Assembly (NCBI GenBank): GCA_024234875.1
Contig: JACKNM010000005.1
Span: forward strand, 372,001 to 436,000
DNA length: 64,000 nucleotides
Origin: Ectothiorhodospiraceae bacterium
Lineage (GTDB): Bacteria > Pseudomonadota > Gammaproteobacteria > HK1
Reading direction: 5' to 3'
Made by a program: the position numbers and the translations under genes
Notes under the pieces: model-generated
What the model saw: the letters and a program-made list of their open reading frames with translations, nothing else
Told to the model about the DNA's origin: nothing
The model's database searches: none
Shown here: in pieces, positions 1 through 8,641 of the stretch
Layout: each line of letters starts with the position of its first letter
Numbering within the stretch: the stretch's first letter is position 1

Positions 1-2
1 GG

Positions 3-1235
<1,233 letters not shown>

Positions 1236-1242
1236 CCCGCCG

Positions 1243-1767
1243 GTGGTGACCGGGGACGATCGGACGACGCCGCGGGTGCGACCGGCGGCGCCCGACGACC
1301 GCGCGGTGGTCGAGCGCCTGCTGGCCGCGTTGCAGGACGTGGAGCGCGCGCTCTGTGACGATCGCCCACCCGGCGCCACGATGGCGGCCGAGCACCTCGC
1401 CTATCTCGAGGCCACGGTGGCGGCCTGCGACGGTGCCATTCTCGTCGCCGAGGTCGACCGCGTGGTGGTCGGCTTCGTCGCCGCGTTCGTCCAGGCCGAG
1501 GACGAGGGCGACGCGCATCTCGAGCCGTCCGCCCGGCGCTGGGGCTGGATCGGCGACCTCTACGTCGAGCCCCGGATGCGCCGCCGCGGGATCGCCGCGG
1601 CACTGCTCGACGCGGCGGAGCGGCACTTCGCGGCGCATGGGCTCACGCGGGTCAAGCTCGCCTTCGTCGCCCGCAACGTCGCCGCGCGCGACGTCTATGT
1701 GCGGCGCGGCTACGGGCCGTACGAGGAGATCTGGGAGAAGCGTCTGGTGCCCGACGCACCCGCCTGA
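1243..1767 (+). CDS. GNAT-family N-acetyltransferase
   Basis: A 174-residue single-domain acetyltransferase starting with GTG only 7 bases after the acetoacetyl-CoA synthetase stop. The acetyl-CoA pyrophosphate-binding loop reads RMRRRGIAAALL (residues 111-122), preceded by the beta-4 strand GWIGDLYVEP. The FVARNVAARDVYVRRGYGPY stretch is the usual C-terminal GNAT helix and 'GF/Y' signature. The substrate cannot be read from sequence; such enzymes acetylate amino groups of small molecules or protein N-termini/lysines. Close spacing suggests an operon with the upstream ligase, but no functional link is visible. Confidence 0.85.
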   Translation: MVTGDDRTTPRVRPAAPDDRAVVERLLAALQDVERALCDDRPPGATMAAEHLAYLEATVAACDGAILVAEVDRVVVGFVAAFVQAEDEGDAHLEPSARRWGWIGDLYVEPRMRRRGIAAALLDAAERHFAAHGLTRVKLAFVARNVAARDVYVRRGYGPYEEIWEKRLVPDAPA

Positions 1768-1835
1768 GCATGCCTCGGGCGACCGCGCTCGCCGGACGCG
1801 CATCGCCGTCATCGACACTCGCGAGGAGGCCCGAC

Positions 1836-2951
1836 ATGCTCGGTTCAGAGTCCGCTGCCGCCGCGCTCACCGTCCGCTCGGTCACCACCCGCGCGGTGCT
1901 GCTACCACTCGATCGGCCGATCGCGACGCGGGTAATCCTGATCGAGCGCGTGCCGCTCCTGCTGGTGGACCTGCACACCGAGGAGGGCGTGACCGGGCGC
2001 TCGTACCTGTTCGGCTTCGATCCCGCGAGCACCGCACGCATGGCCGAGATGGTTCACCACGCGGTCGACATCGTGCGCGGTGAAGCGGTCGCGCCGGTCG
2101 CGCTCGGCAAGCGACTCGCGCGCGCGACGACCTTGCTCGGACACCAGGGACTCACGCGCATCGCGTTCTCGGCCATCGACATGTGCGCCTGGGACGCGCT
2201 CGCCCGCGCGCTCGACGTGCCGCTGGTGCGGCTGCTCGGCGGCGAGCCGGGGCGCGTACGTGCGTACAACAGCAACGGGCTCGGTCTGTCCGACCCGCAC
2301 GCGCTCGGTGAGGAGGCGGCGGAGCTGGTCGAGGAGGGCGGCTTCGAGGCGATCAAGATTCGGCTCGGCCGGGCGCGCGCGGACGACGACCTCGCCGCGA
2401 TTCGCAGCGTGCGGCGCGCGGTCGGTGACGACATCATCCTGCCGAGCGATTACAACCAGGGCCTCACCGTGATGGACGCGGTGGCGCGTGGCCGCGCCCT
2501 CGACGACGAGGGGCTGCACTGGATCGAGGAGCCGGTGGTGCACGACGACCTGGCCGGCAATGCCAAGGTCGCGCGCGAGATCGCGACGCCGGTGCAGATC
2601 GGCGAGAACTTCTATCTACCGTCGACGGTCGCCGAGGCGGTGGCGATCGGGGCCTGCGACTATCTGATGCTGGACCTCGGGCGGATCGGCGGGGTCACCG
2701 GCTGGATGCAGTCGGCGGCCATCGCCGCCGCCGGCGGCATCGAGCTCTCGACCCATCTGTTCCCGGAGTTCTCCTGCCACCTGCTGCCGGTGACCCCGAC
2801 CGCGCACTGGCTCGAGTACATGAGCTGGGCGGATCCGATCCTCGCCGAGCCGCTCGAGGTGCGCGGCGGATACGTCGAGATCCCCAGCCGGCCGGGTGCC
2901 GGCATCGACTGGGACGAGGACGCGGTCGCGGCCTACGCGCTCGATCTCTGA
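1836..2951 (+). CDS. Mandelate racemase/enolase-superfamily enzyme with KxR motif
   Basis: A 371-residue enolase-superfamily protein. ATG 1836 was chosen because a GAGGAGG sequence lies just upstream; an in-frame ATG at 1770 would add 22 unconserved residues. It follows true mandelate racemase closely: metal ligands D205 (SDYNQ), E231 (IEEP) and E257 (IGEN), the D280-H307 dyad, and E327 in TAHWLE, all at mandelate-racemase spacing. The family's second-base position (Lys166 in Pseudomonas mandelate racemase) is arginine here (K174-I-R176). The motif is therefore KxR, so racemisation of mandelate is doubtful and an acid-sugar dehydratase or other reaction is possible. It is cytoplasmic, presumably Mg-dependent, and follows the GNAT gene by 68 bases. 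Confidence 0.88.
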   Translation: MLGSESAAAALTVRSVTTRAVLLPLDRPIATRVILIERVPLLLVDLHTEEGVTGRSYLFGFDPASTARMAEMVHHAVDIVRGEAVAPVALGKRLARATTLLGHQGLTRIAFSAIDMCAWDALARALDVPLVRLLGGEPGRVRAYNSNGLGLSDPHALGEEAAELVEEGGFEAIKIRLGRARADDDLAAIRSVRRAVGDDIILPSDYNQGLTVMDAVARGRALDDEGLHWIEEPVVHDDLAGNAKVAREIATPVQIGENFYLPSTVAEAVAIGACDYLMLDLGRIGGVTGWMQSAAIAAAGGIELSTHLFPEFSCHLLPVTPTAHWLEYMSWADPILAEPLEVRGGYVEIPSRPGAGIDWDEDAVAAYALDL

Positions 2952-2958
2952 GCCAGGC

Positions 2959-3477
2959 TCAGCGCTCCAGCAGCCGTGGCATCAGCTCGACCAGGTTGCA
3001 CGGCCGGGTGCGGTAGTCGAGCTGGTCCTTGATGATCCGGTCCCAGCCGGTTCGACAGGCGCCCGAGGAGCCCGGCAAGCAGAACACGTAGGTGGCGTTG
3101 GCGACGCCGGCGAGCGCGCGCGACTGGATCGTGCTGGTGCGGATCTCCTCGAACGACACGGTGCGAAAAACCTCCCCGAAGCCGTCGATGACCTTGTCGA
3201 GGAGGGGCTCGACCGCCTCCGGGGTGCCGTCGCGTCCGGTCACCCCGGTGCCACCGGTGGTGAGCACGGCATTGATCCCGACATCGGCGATCCAGCGCGA
3301 GACGACGGCGCGGATCTGGTACATGTCGTCGCGCACGATCGCCTTCTCCGCCAGGTGATGCCCGGCCGCGGTCAGCCGCTCGACGAGGAGGGCGCCCGAC
3401 TTGTCGGTGCTCTCGTCGCGGGTGTCGGAGACCGTCAACACCGCGATCTGCAGTGGAATGAATTCCCGCTCGCTCAT
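2959..3477 (-). CDS. moaB: Molybdenum cofactor biosynthesis protein MoaB
   Basis: 172 residues, the normal length for MoaB/MogA-type proteins, which adenylate molybdopterin before molybdenum insertion. The TTGGTGVTGRDGTPEAVEPL segment (residues 73-92) is the family's nucleotide/MPT loop. The C-terminal LPGSSGACRTGWD followed by YRTRPCNLVELMPRLL resembles E. coli MoaB more than MogA. It ends convergently 7 bases from the enolase-superfamily gene. The moeA stop lies 15 bases upstream, so moaB is the last gene of a mobA-moeA-moaB cofactor operon. Confidence 0.93.
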   Translation of the reverse strand: MSEREFIPLQIAVLTVSDTRDESTDKSGALLVERLTAAGHHLAEKAIVRDDMYQIRAVVSRWIADVGINAVLTTGGTGVTGRDGTPEAVEPLLDKVIDGFGEVFRTVSFEEIRTSTIQSRALAGVANATYVFCLPGSSGACRTGWDRIIKDQLDYRTRPCNLVELMPRLLER

Positions 3478-3492
3478 CTCGTGGACTTCCTC

Positions 3493-4755
3493 TCAGACCA
3501 GACCGTGGAAGGGCTGCACCTCGACCTCGGCGCCGGGCTCGACGTCCGCACCGTCCTCGGGCAGGACGATGAAGCAGTTGGCATCGCTCATCGTGTGCAG
3601 CAGACCGGAGCCGGTACGCCCGGTGTGGCGCACGATCGGCATCCCTTGCTCGTCGCGCTCGAGGACGGCGCGGTAGTACTCCACGCGCCCCGGCTTCTTG
3701 CGCAGGCGCGACACACACCGCGCGCGCAACGCCGGCACCGGCTCGGCCCACGGCTCACCGGCGACCACGCGCAGCGCGGGGAGCACGAACTGATAGAAGG
3801 TCACCATCACCGCCACCGGATTTCCCGGGAGGCCGAAGAACAGCGACTGCCCGATGCGGCCGAAGGCGAGCGGGCGCCCGGGACGGATGGCGATGCGCCA
3901 GAAGCCGACCTCGCCGAGCGCGCGCAGCGTCGCCTGCACGTGGTCCGCCTCGCCGGTGGAGGCACCGCCGGAGGTGACCACGACGTCGCTGCGCGCCGCG
4001 GCGTCGACCAGCGCGGCGCGCAGCTCGTCGGGTCGATCGCGAATCACCCCCAGATCCAGGTGCTCGACGTCGAGGCGCGCGAGCATGCCGAGCAGGGTGT
4101 AGCGGTTGGAGTCGTACACCGTCCCCGGGGCCGGAGGCTCGCCGACCGAGCGCAGCTCGTCGCCGGTGGAGAAGGTCGCCACCCGCAGCCGTCGGCGCGC
4201 GCTGATGGCTGCGAGCCCCAGCGAGGCGATCAGCCCGAGCTCGGCCGGCCCGAGACGCTTTCCCGCCGGGAGCACGGCGCGGCCGGCGCGGACGTCCTCG
4301 CCCGCGAGGCGCACGTTCTGACCGACGCGGTGGCCGGCGCCGATGATCACCCGGTCGCCCTCGAGCCGCGTCTGCTCCTGCATCACCACGGTGTCGGCGC
4401 CGGGCGGCATCACCGCCCCGGTCATGATGCGCACCGCGGTGCCCGGGCGCAGTGCGGTCTCGAACGGACGACCGGCCCACGCCGTGCCGAGCACCTCGAA
4501 GGCGCGCTCACCGGCGGTGACGAGCTCGGTGCCGGCCACCGCGAAGCCGTCCATGGCCGAGTTGGTGTGCGCCGGGACGTCGAGCGGCGAGACGACGGGG
4601 TCGGCCAGCACCCGTCCGAGCGCCCGCGCCGTCGGCACCGTCTCGATGTCCGCGACCGGGGACGCGAGGGCGCGAACACGATCGAGAGCGGTGGCGGCCG
4701 GTAGCAGCTCGGGATCGCCGGTGTAGCAGTCGACGGGAGGGGCGTTACTGGTCAC
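3493..4755 (-). CDS. moeA: Molybdopterin molybdenumtransferase MoeA
   Basis: A MoeA protein of 420 residues if started at GTG 4755, which has a GGAG about 10 bases upstream; a GTG at 4806 would give 437 residues. It inserts molybdate into adenylated molybdopterin to make active Moco. MoeA hallmarks are the N-terminal AHTNSAMDGFAV segment, IMTGAVMPPGADTVV, the MPT-binding TSGGASTGEADHV loop, and FGLPGNPVAVMVTF. It lies between mobA and moaB on the same strand. The start is uncertain by 17 codons; the function is not. Confidence 0.94.
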   Translation of the reverse strand: MTSNAPPVDCYTGDPELLPAATALDRVRALASPVADIETVPTARALGRVLADPVVSPLDVPAHTNSAMDGFAVAGTELVTAGERAFEVLGTAWAGRPFETALRPGTAVRIMTGAVMPPGADTVVMQEQTRLEGDRVIIGAGHRVGQNVRLAGEDVRAGRAVLPAGKRLGPAELGLIASLGLAAISARRRLRVATFSTGDELRSVGEPPAPGTVYDSNRYTLLGMLARLDVEHLDLGVIRDRPDELRAALVDAAARSDVVVTSGGASTGEADHVQATLRALGEVGFWRIAIRPGRPLAFGRIGQSLFFGLPGNPVAVMVTFYQFVLPALRVVAGEPWAEPVPALRARCVSRLRKKPGRVEYYRAVLERDEQGMPIVRHTGRTGSGLLHTMSDANCFIVLPEDGADVEPGAEVEVQPFHGLV

Positions 4756-4894
4756 GCCGGATCCGGCTCCGCTGCGTTCGCGAGGGTTGGCTCGGGTCGT
4801 GCCCACCGCTCGTGTGGCGCGAGACGAGCGCGTCGCCGGTGGTTGCGCGACGAGAGGTGGAGGATACCTCGTGCGCGGTGATCGGTGGAGCGGC

Positions 4895-5518
4895 TCACGT
4901 CGTCGAGTCGTCGACCAGCCGCGCCTCGAGGTCGGCGCGGTCCTCGGGGGTGTTCACGTTCAGGAACATCTCCGGGTACGCCGAGAGGTCGGCCGGCACC
5001 ACGCCGCGGTGCGCGTACCAGCGATCGATCTTGCGCTCGCCGGCGGCCAGGGTGGCGCGGAGGTCCGCGAGGAGATGGCAGGCGAGCAGGGCGAAGACCG
5101 GCTGCAACCGCTCGCCGTCGTGGGCCACCGCGCCCGGCGCGCCACTCGCCGCCACCGCCGCCGCCAGCGTCGCCGCCAACGTGGGCGCGACGAGCGGGGA
5201 GTCGCAGGGCGCGGTGAGCAGCCATGGCGTCCGCGCGGCCGCCATGCCGGCCGCCATGCCCGCCAGCGGGCCCGCGAAACCGTCGATGTCGTCCGCGATC
5301 ACATCGGCGCCGGTCAGCGCGCGGTGGCGCTCGGCATTGCGATTGGCGTTGATCAGCACCGTCGCCACCTGTGGGCCGAGCGCCTCGGCCACCCACACCA
5401 CCATTGGTCGACCGCGGATCTCGACCAGTCCCTTGTCGACGCCGCCCATGCGGCGAGCCTGCCCGCCGGCGAGGACGAGGCCGGTGATGGTGGCCGTCGT
5501 CGGCGCGGCGGTGCTCAT
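4895..5518 (-). CDS. mobA: Molybdenum cofactor guanylyltransferase MobA
   Basis: 207 residues, typical of MobA, which transfers GMP from GTP to Moco to give the bis-MGD cofactor used by formate dehydrogenases and other DMSO-reductase-family enzymes. The nucleotidyltransferase signature LVLAGGQARRMGGVDKGL (residues 15-32) and the APCDSPLV metal-binding Asp segment are clear, with NVNTPEDRADLE near the C-terminus. It is the first gene of the leftward moco cluster. It diverges from the small DUF6494 gene with only about 100 bases between them, which must hold promoters for both. Confidence 0.93.
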   Translation of the reverse strand: MSTAAPTTATITGLVLAGGQARRMGGVDKGLVEIRGRPMVVWVAEALGPQVATVLINANRNAERHRALTGADVIADDIDGFAGPLAGMAAGMAAARTPWLLTAPCDSPLVAPTLAATLAAAVAASGAPGAVAHDGERLQPVFALLACHLLADLRATLAAGERKIDRWYAHRGVVPADLSAYPEMFLNVNTPEDRADLEARLVDDSTT

Positions 5519-5617
5519 CGCGGCACCGGTTCCCGGTCCCCGCGCCCTGGCCGGGCGGCGCCATCGCGCCTACCATGGCTCGGCGCCGTCGCGGCGAGGA
5601 GACGCGGAGTCGAGACC

Positions 5618-5824
5618 ATGAACGAGGACACCTTCAACATCCAGTTGCGCTCCTTCCTGAAGAAGGTCGGTATCACCTCCCAGCGCGAGATCGAGCGCGC
5701 GGTGCGCGCGGCGTTGGCAGACGGCCGACTGGCGGGCGACGAGAAGCTCGACGCGCGGGTCACGTTGCGCATTCCGGCGCTCGGGCTCGAGGTCGAGATC
5801 GACGACGACATCGCGCTCGAGTAG
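5618..5824 (+). CDS. DUF6494 family small protein
   Basis: A 68-residue protein beginning MNEDTFNIQLRSFLKKVGIT and ending in an acidic EIDDDIALE tail. It resembles the small conserved proteobacterial family DUF6494, which has no assigned function as far as I know. The true start is the ATG at 5618; the frame is open much further upstream only because the region is GC-rich. It has a helix-turn-helix-like predicted feel (SQREIERAVRAALADGRLAG) followed by a beta-rich half, with no signal peptide. It lies between divergent mobA and convergent fdhD, so a link with molybdo-enzyme maturation is possible but unproven. Confidence 0.75.
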   Translation: MNEDTFNIQLRSFLKKVGITSQREIERAVRAALADGRLAGDEKLDARVTLRIPALGLEVEIDDDIALE

Positions 5825-5842
5825 CGGCCGACGCGCGGTGAC

Positions 5843-6757
5843 TCACCGTGCCGCGTCCACCTCGCGGATGCTGCCCGGGCGCGGTGGCGGCACGGCGTCG
5901 AACTCGATCTGGTCGGCGCCGTTGTAGACGAGGAAGTGCTGCCCCTTCGCGCGCGCGATCATCACCATCCCGAGATCCTGCGCGAGCTCCAACCCCATGT
6001 GGGTCACCCCCGAGCGCGACAGCAGCACCGGGATGCCCATGTGGGCCGTCTTCATCACGATCTCGGAGGTGAGGCGCCCGGTGGTGTAGAACACCTTGTC
6101 CGCGCCGCCGACGCCGTCGAGCCACATCATCCCGCTGATCGCGTCGGCCGCATTGTGTCGCCCCACGTCCTCGACGAACGTCGTGACCTCGGTGCCGGCG
6201 CAGAGTGCGCAGCCGTGCACCGCGCCTGCCTTGCGGTAGATCTCGTTGTGCGCGGCGATGTTGCGCAGCAACCCGTAGATGGTCGACTGGCGCAGGCGGA
6301 CCTCGGGCAGGCGGACGTCGTAGAGCTTGTCGAGCGTGCAGCTGAAGATCGTGCCCTGGGCGCAGCCGGTGGTGACCGTGCGCCGCGCCATCTTGCCCTC
6401 GCGATCGACGATGCCCTGGCCGTGGGTGGTGGTCACCGCGACCTGCTCGCGGTCCCAGTCCACCGCCACCGTGGCGATCTCGGTGATGTCCTCGATCAGG
6501 CGCTGGTTGCGCAGGTAGCCGAGGGTGAGCGCCTCGGGGTGGGTGCCGAGGGTCATCAGGGTGACCACCTCGTGGTCGTCGACCTTGATCGTCAGCGGGA
6601 ACTCGCCCGCGACCTGCAATGCCCGGCGCGCGCCGTACTCGTCGACCGCCTCGACCGCGTGGGTCGGCGCGAGGCCGGCCTCGGTCATCACCGGGCGGTG
6701 AGCTGGCGGCGCGGCGTTCATCGGCTGACGGTCCTCCGGCGGTGGTTCGGGGCTCAC
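5843..6757 (-). CDS. fdhD: Formate dehydrogenase accessory sulfurtransferase FdhD
   Basis: 304 residues. FdhD carries sulfur from IscS to the bis-MGD cofactor and is needed for activity of molybdenum/tungsten formate dehydrogenases. The catalytic CxxC is C183-A-L-C186 in the HGCALCAGTE segment. Other family landmarks are EFPLTIKVDDHEVVTLMTLGTHPEALTLGYL (in parts), VTTGCAQGT and FVEDVGRHNAADAI. It lies beside the mobA-moeA-moaB operon, which supplies the cofactor on which it acts. No formate dehydrogenase structural gene lies in the window. Confidence 0.95.
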   Translation of the reverse strand: MSPEPPPEDRQPMNAAPPAHRPVMTEAGLAPTHAVEAVDEYGARRALQVAGEFPLTIKVDDHEVVTLMTLGTHPEALTLGYLRNQRLIEDITEIATVAVDWDREQVAVTTTHGQGIVDREGKMARRTVTTGCAQGTIFSCTLDKLYDVRLPEVRLRQSTIYGLLRNIAAHNEIYRKAGAVHGCALCAGTEVTTFVEDVGRHNAADAISGMMWLDGVGGADKVFYTTGRLTSEIVMKTAHMGIPVLLSRSGVTHMGLELAQDLGMVMIARAKGQHFLVYNGADQIEFDAVPPPRPGSIREVDAAR

Positions 6758-6919
6758 GAAAGACTACCCGCGCGGTCGCGCGGGGGACAAGCGCAGGTCG
6801 GGTCGGTGAGGCCGGACGATTTCGCGGCACCGCGCGTCGTGCCAGGATCGCGTGCATGACCGAACGCCGCCGAGCCCGCGCCGCGCGCGCAGCCGATTCG
6901 CCCCGGGTGGATCCGCGAG

Positions 6920-7861
6920 GTGTCTGACCACGACGCGGCGCCGCCACCGCCGGGCGGGCTCCCCGCGGCCCGGCTCTGCCTCGTCGCGACCCGGCCGCGC
7001 TTCCTCGCCGCGTCGCTCCTGCCGGTGCTGGTGGGGATTGCGTTGACGATCGGTGACGGTGCCATCGCGCCCGACGTGCTGATCTGCTGCGTGCTGGCGG
7101 TCGCGCTGGTGCACTCCGGCGCCAACGTGCTGAACGACGTCTGGGACGATGCCACCGGCGCCGACGTCGGCAACGACGACCGCATCTCTCCCTACACCGG
7201 CGGCTCGCGGGTGATCCAGGATGGGCGGCTGTCCCGTGACGCGATGACCCGCCTCGGCGCCTGCCTGGTCGCGACCTCGGCGCTGCCCGCGATATGGCTG
7301 GTGCATCGTGTCGGGCTCTCGGTGCTGGCCCTCGGGGCGGCCGGCGTGGTGCTCGCGGTCGTGTACTCCGCACCGCCGCTTCGGCTCTGCGCGCGAGGTC
7401 TCGGCGAGCTGGTGGTGGCGGTCGCGTTCGGGGTGCTCCCGGTGGTGGGCATGGCCTGGGTCGGCTGGCGTCCTCCGGACATGGCGGTATTGCTGGCGGC
7501 CGCCGCGGTGGCGGCATGGGTGGTGGCGGTATTGCTCGCCAACGAGATCCCCGACCGCCGGGCCGATGCGGCCAGTGGCAAGCACACGCTGGTCGTCCGT
7601 CTCGGCGTCGATGGGGCGCGGGCGCTGTTGGTCGCGGTCCACCTCGCGGCGCTGGCCGCGGTCGCCGGGATGTGGTGGGGTGGCCATCTCGCGAGCCTCG
7701 CCCTGGTCGGGGCGGCGGGTGTCGCATCGCTCGGGTTGGTCGCCGCGGCTCGCGTCGGCAGCGCTGACCGCGCGCGCCTGCGGAGCGGGATCGAGCTCAA
7801 TCTCAAGCTCCACGCCGCTGGCTGCATCGGCCTCGCCGCGGGGATTGCCTTCCATCCGTGA
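6920..7861 (+). CDS. UbiA-family membrane prenyltransferase (MenA-like)
   Basis: 313 residues with about eight hydrophobic segments, started at GTG 6920. UbiA-family enzymes attach an isoprenoid chain to an aromatic acceptor at the membrane. The first Asp-rich motif is in NVLNDVWDDATGAD (about residues 77-90). The second is in NEIPDRRADAASGKHTLVVR, a form typical of the MenA (1,4-dihydroxy-2-naphthoate) branch rather than UbiA proper. No other menaquinone or ubiquinone genes are adjacent, so the acceptor is not proven. It is divergent from fdhD across a 162-base gap. Confidence 0.85.
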   Translation: MSDHDAAPPPPGGLPAARLCLVATRPRFLAASLLPVLVGIALTIGDGAIAPDVLICCVLAVALVHSGANVLNDVWDDATGADVGNDDRISPYTGGSRVIQDGRLSRDAMTRLGACLVATSALPAIWLVHRVGLSVLALGAAGVVLAVVYSAPPLRLCARGLGELVVAVAFGVLPVVGMAWVGWRPPDMAVLLAAAAVAAWVVAVLLANEIPDRRADAASGKHTLVVRLGVDGARALLVAVHLAALAAVAGMWWGGHLASLALVGAAGVASLGLVAAARVGSADRARLRSGIELNLKLHAAGCIGLAAGIAFHP

Positions 7862-7971
7862 TCCGCGCTCGACCACGACCGTGCGAGGCGCCGGCGAGGC
7901 ATCGTCGACGGGTCGGGCCCGCCGCGCCATCATGACGCCCGGGCGCGAGGCCCGGCGTGGCGGGAGGACGC

Positions 7972-8541
7972 GTGAGAGCAGACAGCGAGCGCTGGGACGC
8001 CCGGTATCGGGAGCGTGATCCGGATCGGGTCGACTGCCCGGATCCGTTGCTGGTGGCGCATCGGGGGCTGCTCGACGGGCACGGGCGCGCGCTCGACGTG
8101 GCCTGTGGGGCCGGTGCCAACCTGGTCGAGCTTGCCCGCCGGGGGTACGAGGCGTTCGGCCTCGACGGGAGCATCGAGGGTCTGAGGCTCGCGCGCCGGG
8201 CCGCCGACCGTGCCGGGGTCTCGGTGAGTCTCGCGGCCGTCGACCTCGACCGCTTCGCGTTGCCGCGCGGGTGGTTCCAGGTGGTGACCGTGTTCCGCTA
8301 TCTGTCGCGCGGGCTCGTGCCCGCGTTGCGCGACGCGGTCGCGCCGGGCGGGGTGCTCGTGTACCGGACGTTCAACGTCCGCCACCTGGCGCGGCGCAGC
8401 GGATTCGCGCCGCACTTCGTGCTGCAGCCTGGCGAGCTGCGGCGTTGGCTCGAGGGCTGGGAGACGATCGCGGTCGACGACGAGGCCGAGCCTGCCGGCT
8501 ACGACTCGTGGATCGTGGCCAGGCGGCTGCGAGATCGGTAG
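7972..8541 (+). CDS. Class I SAM-dependent methyltransferase
   Basis: 189 residues started at GTG 7972, which has GGAGG a few bases upstream; GTG 7957 is an alternative adding five codons. Motif I, ALDVACGAGANLVELARRGYEAFGLDGS (in two pieces, about residues 40-67), is the SAM-binding loop, and FQVVTVFRYLSRGLVPALRDAVAPGGVLVY gives motifs post-I to III. The compact length and architecture resemble TehB/thiopurine-methyltransferase-like enzymes. The substrate is unknown. It follows the prenyltransferase by about 110 bases on the same strand, so it might modify a quinone, but that is only positional inference. Confidence 0.8.
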   Translation: MRADSERWDARYRERDPDRVDCPDPLLVAHRGLLDGHGRALDVACGAGANLVELARRGYEAFGLDGSIEGLRLARRAADRAGVSVSLAAVDLDRFALPRGWFQVVTVFRYLSRGLVPALRDAVAPGGVLVYRTFNVRHLARRSGFAPHFVLQPGELRRWLEGWETIAVDDEAEPAGYDSWIVARRLRDR

Positions 8542-8641
8542 CGGACGGGCCGCCGAGCCTCATCGTTCCACGGCCGCGGCTTCGATCGCCGCGGCCGTGG
8601 ACCGGTGGCAGCCGGCGCGGAGGCACCGGCCGCCCTCGCGC

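Noticed and set aside
2896..4704. A 602-codon open frame on the plus strand
   Set aside because: Antisense shadow of moaB and moeA; composition is typical of an opposite-strand frame.
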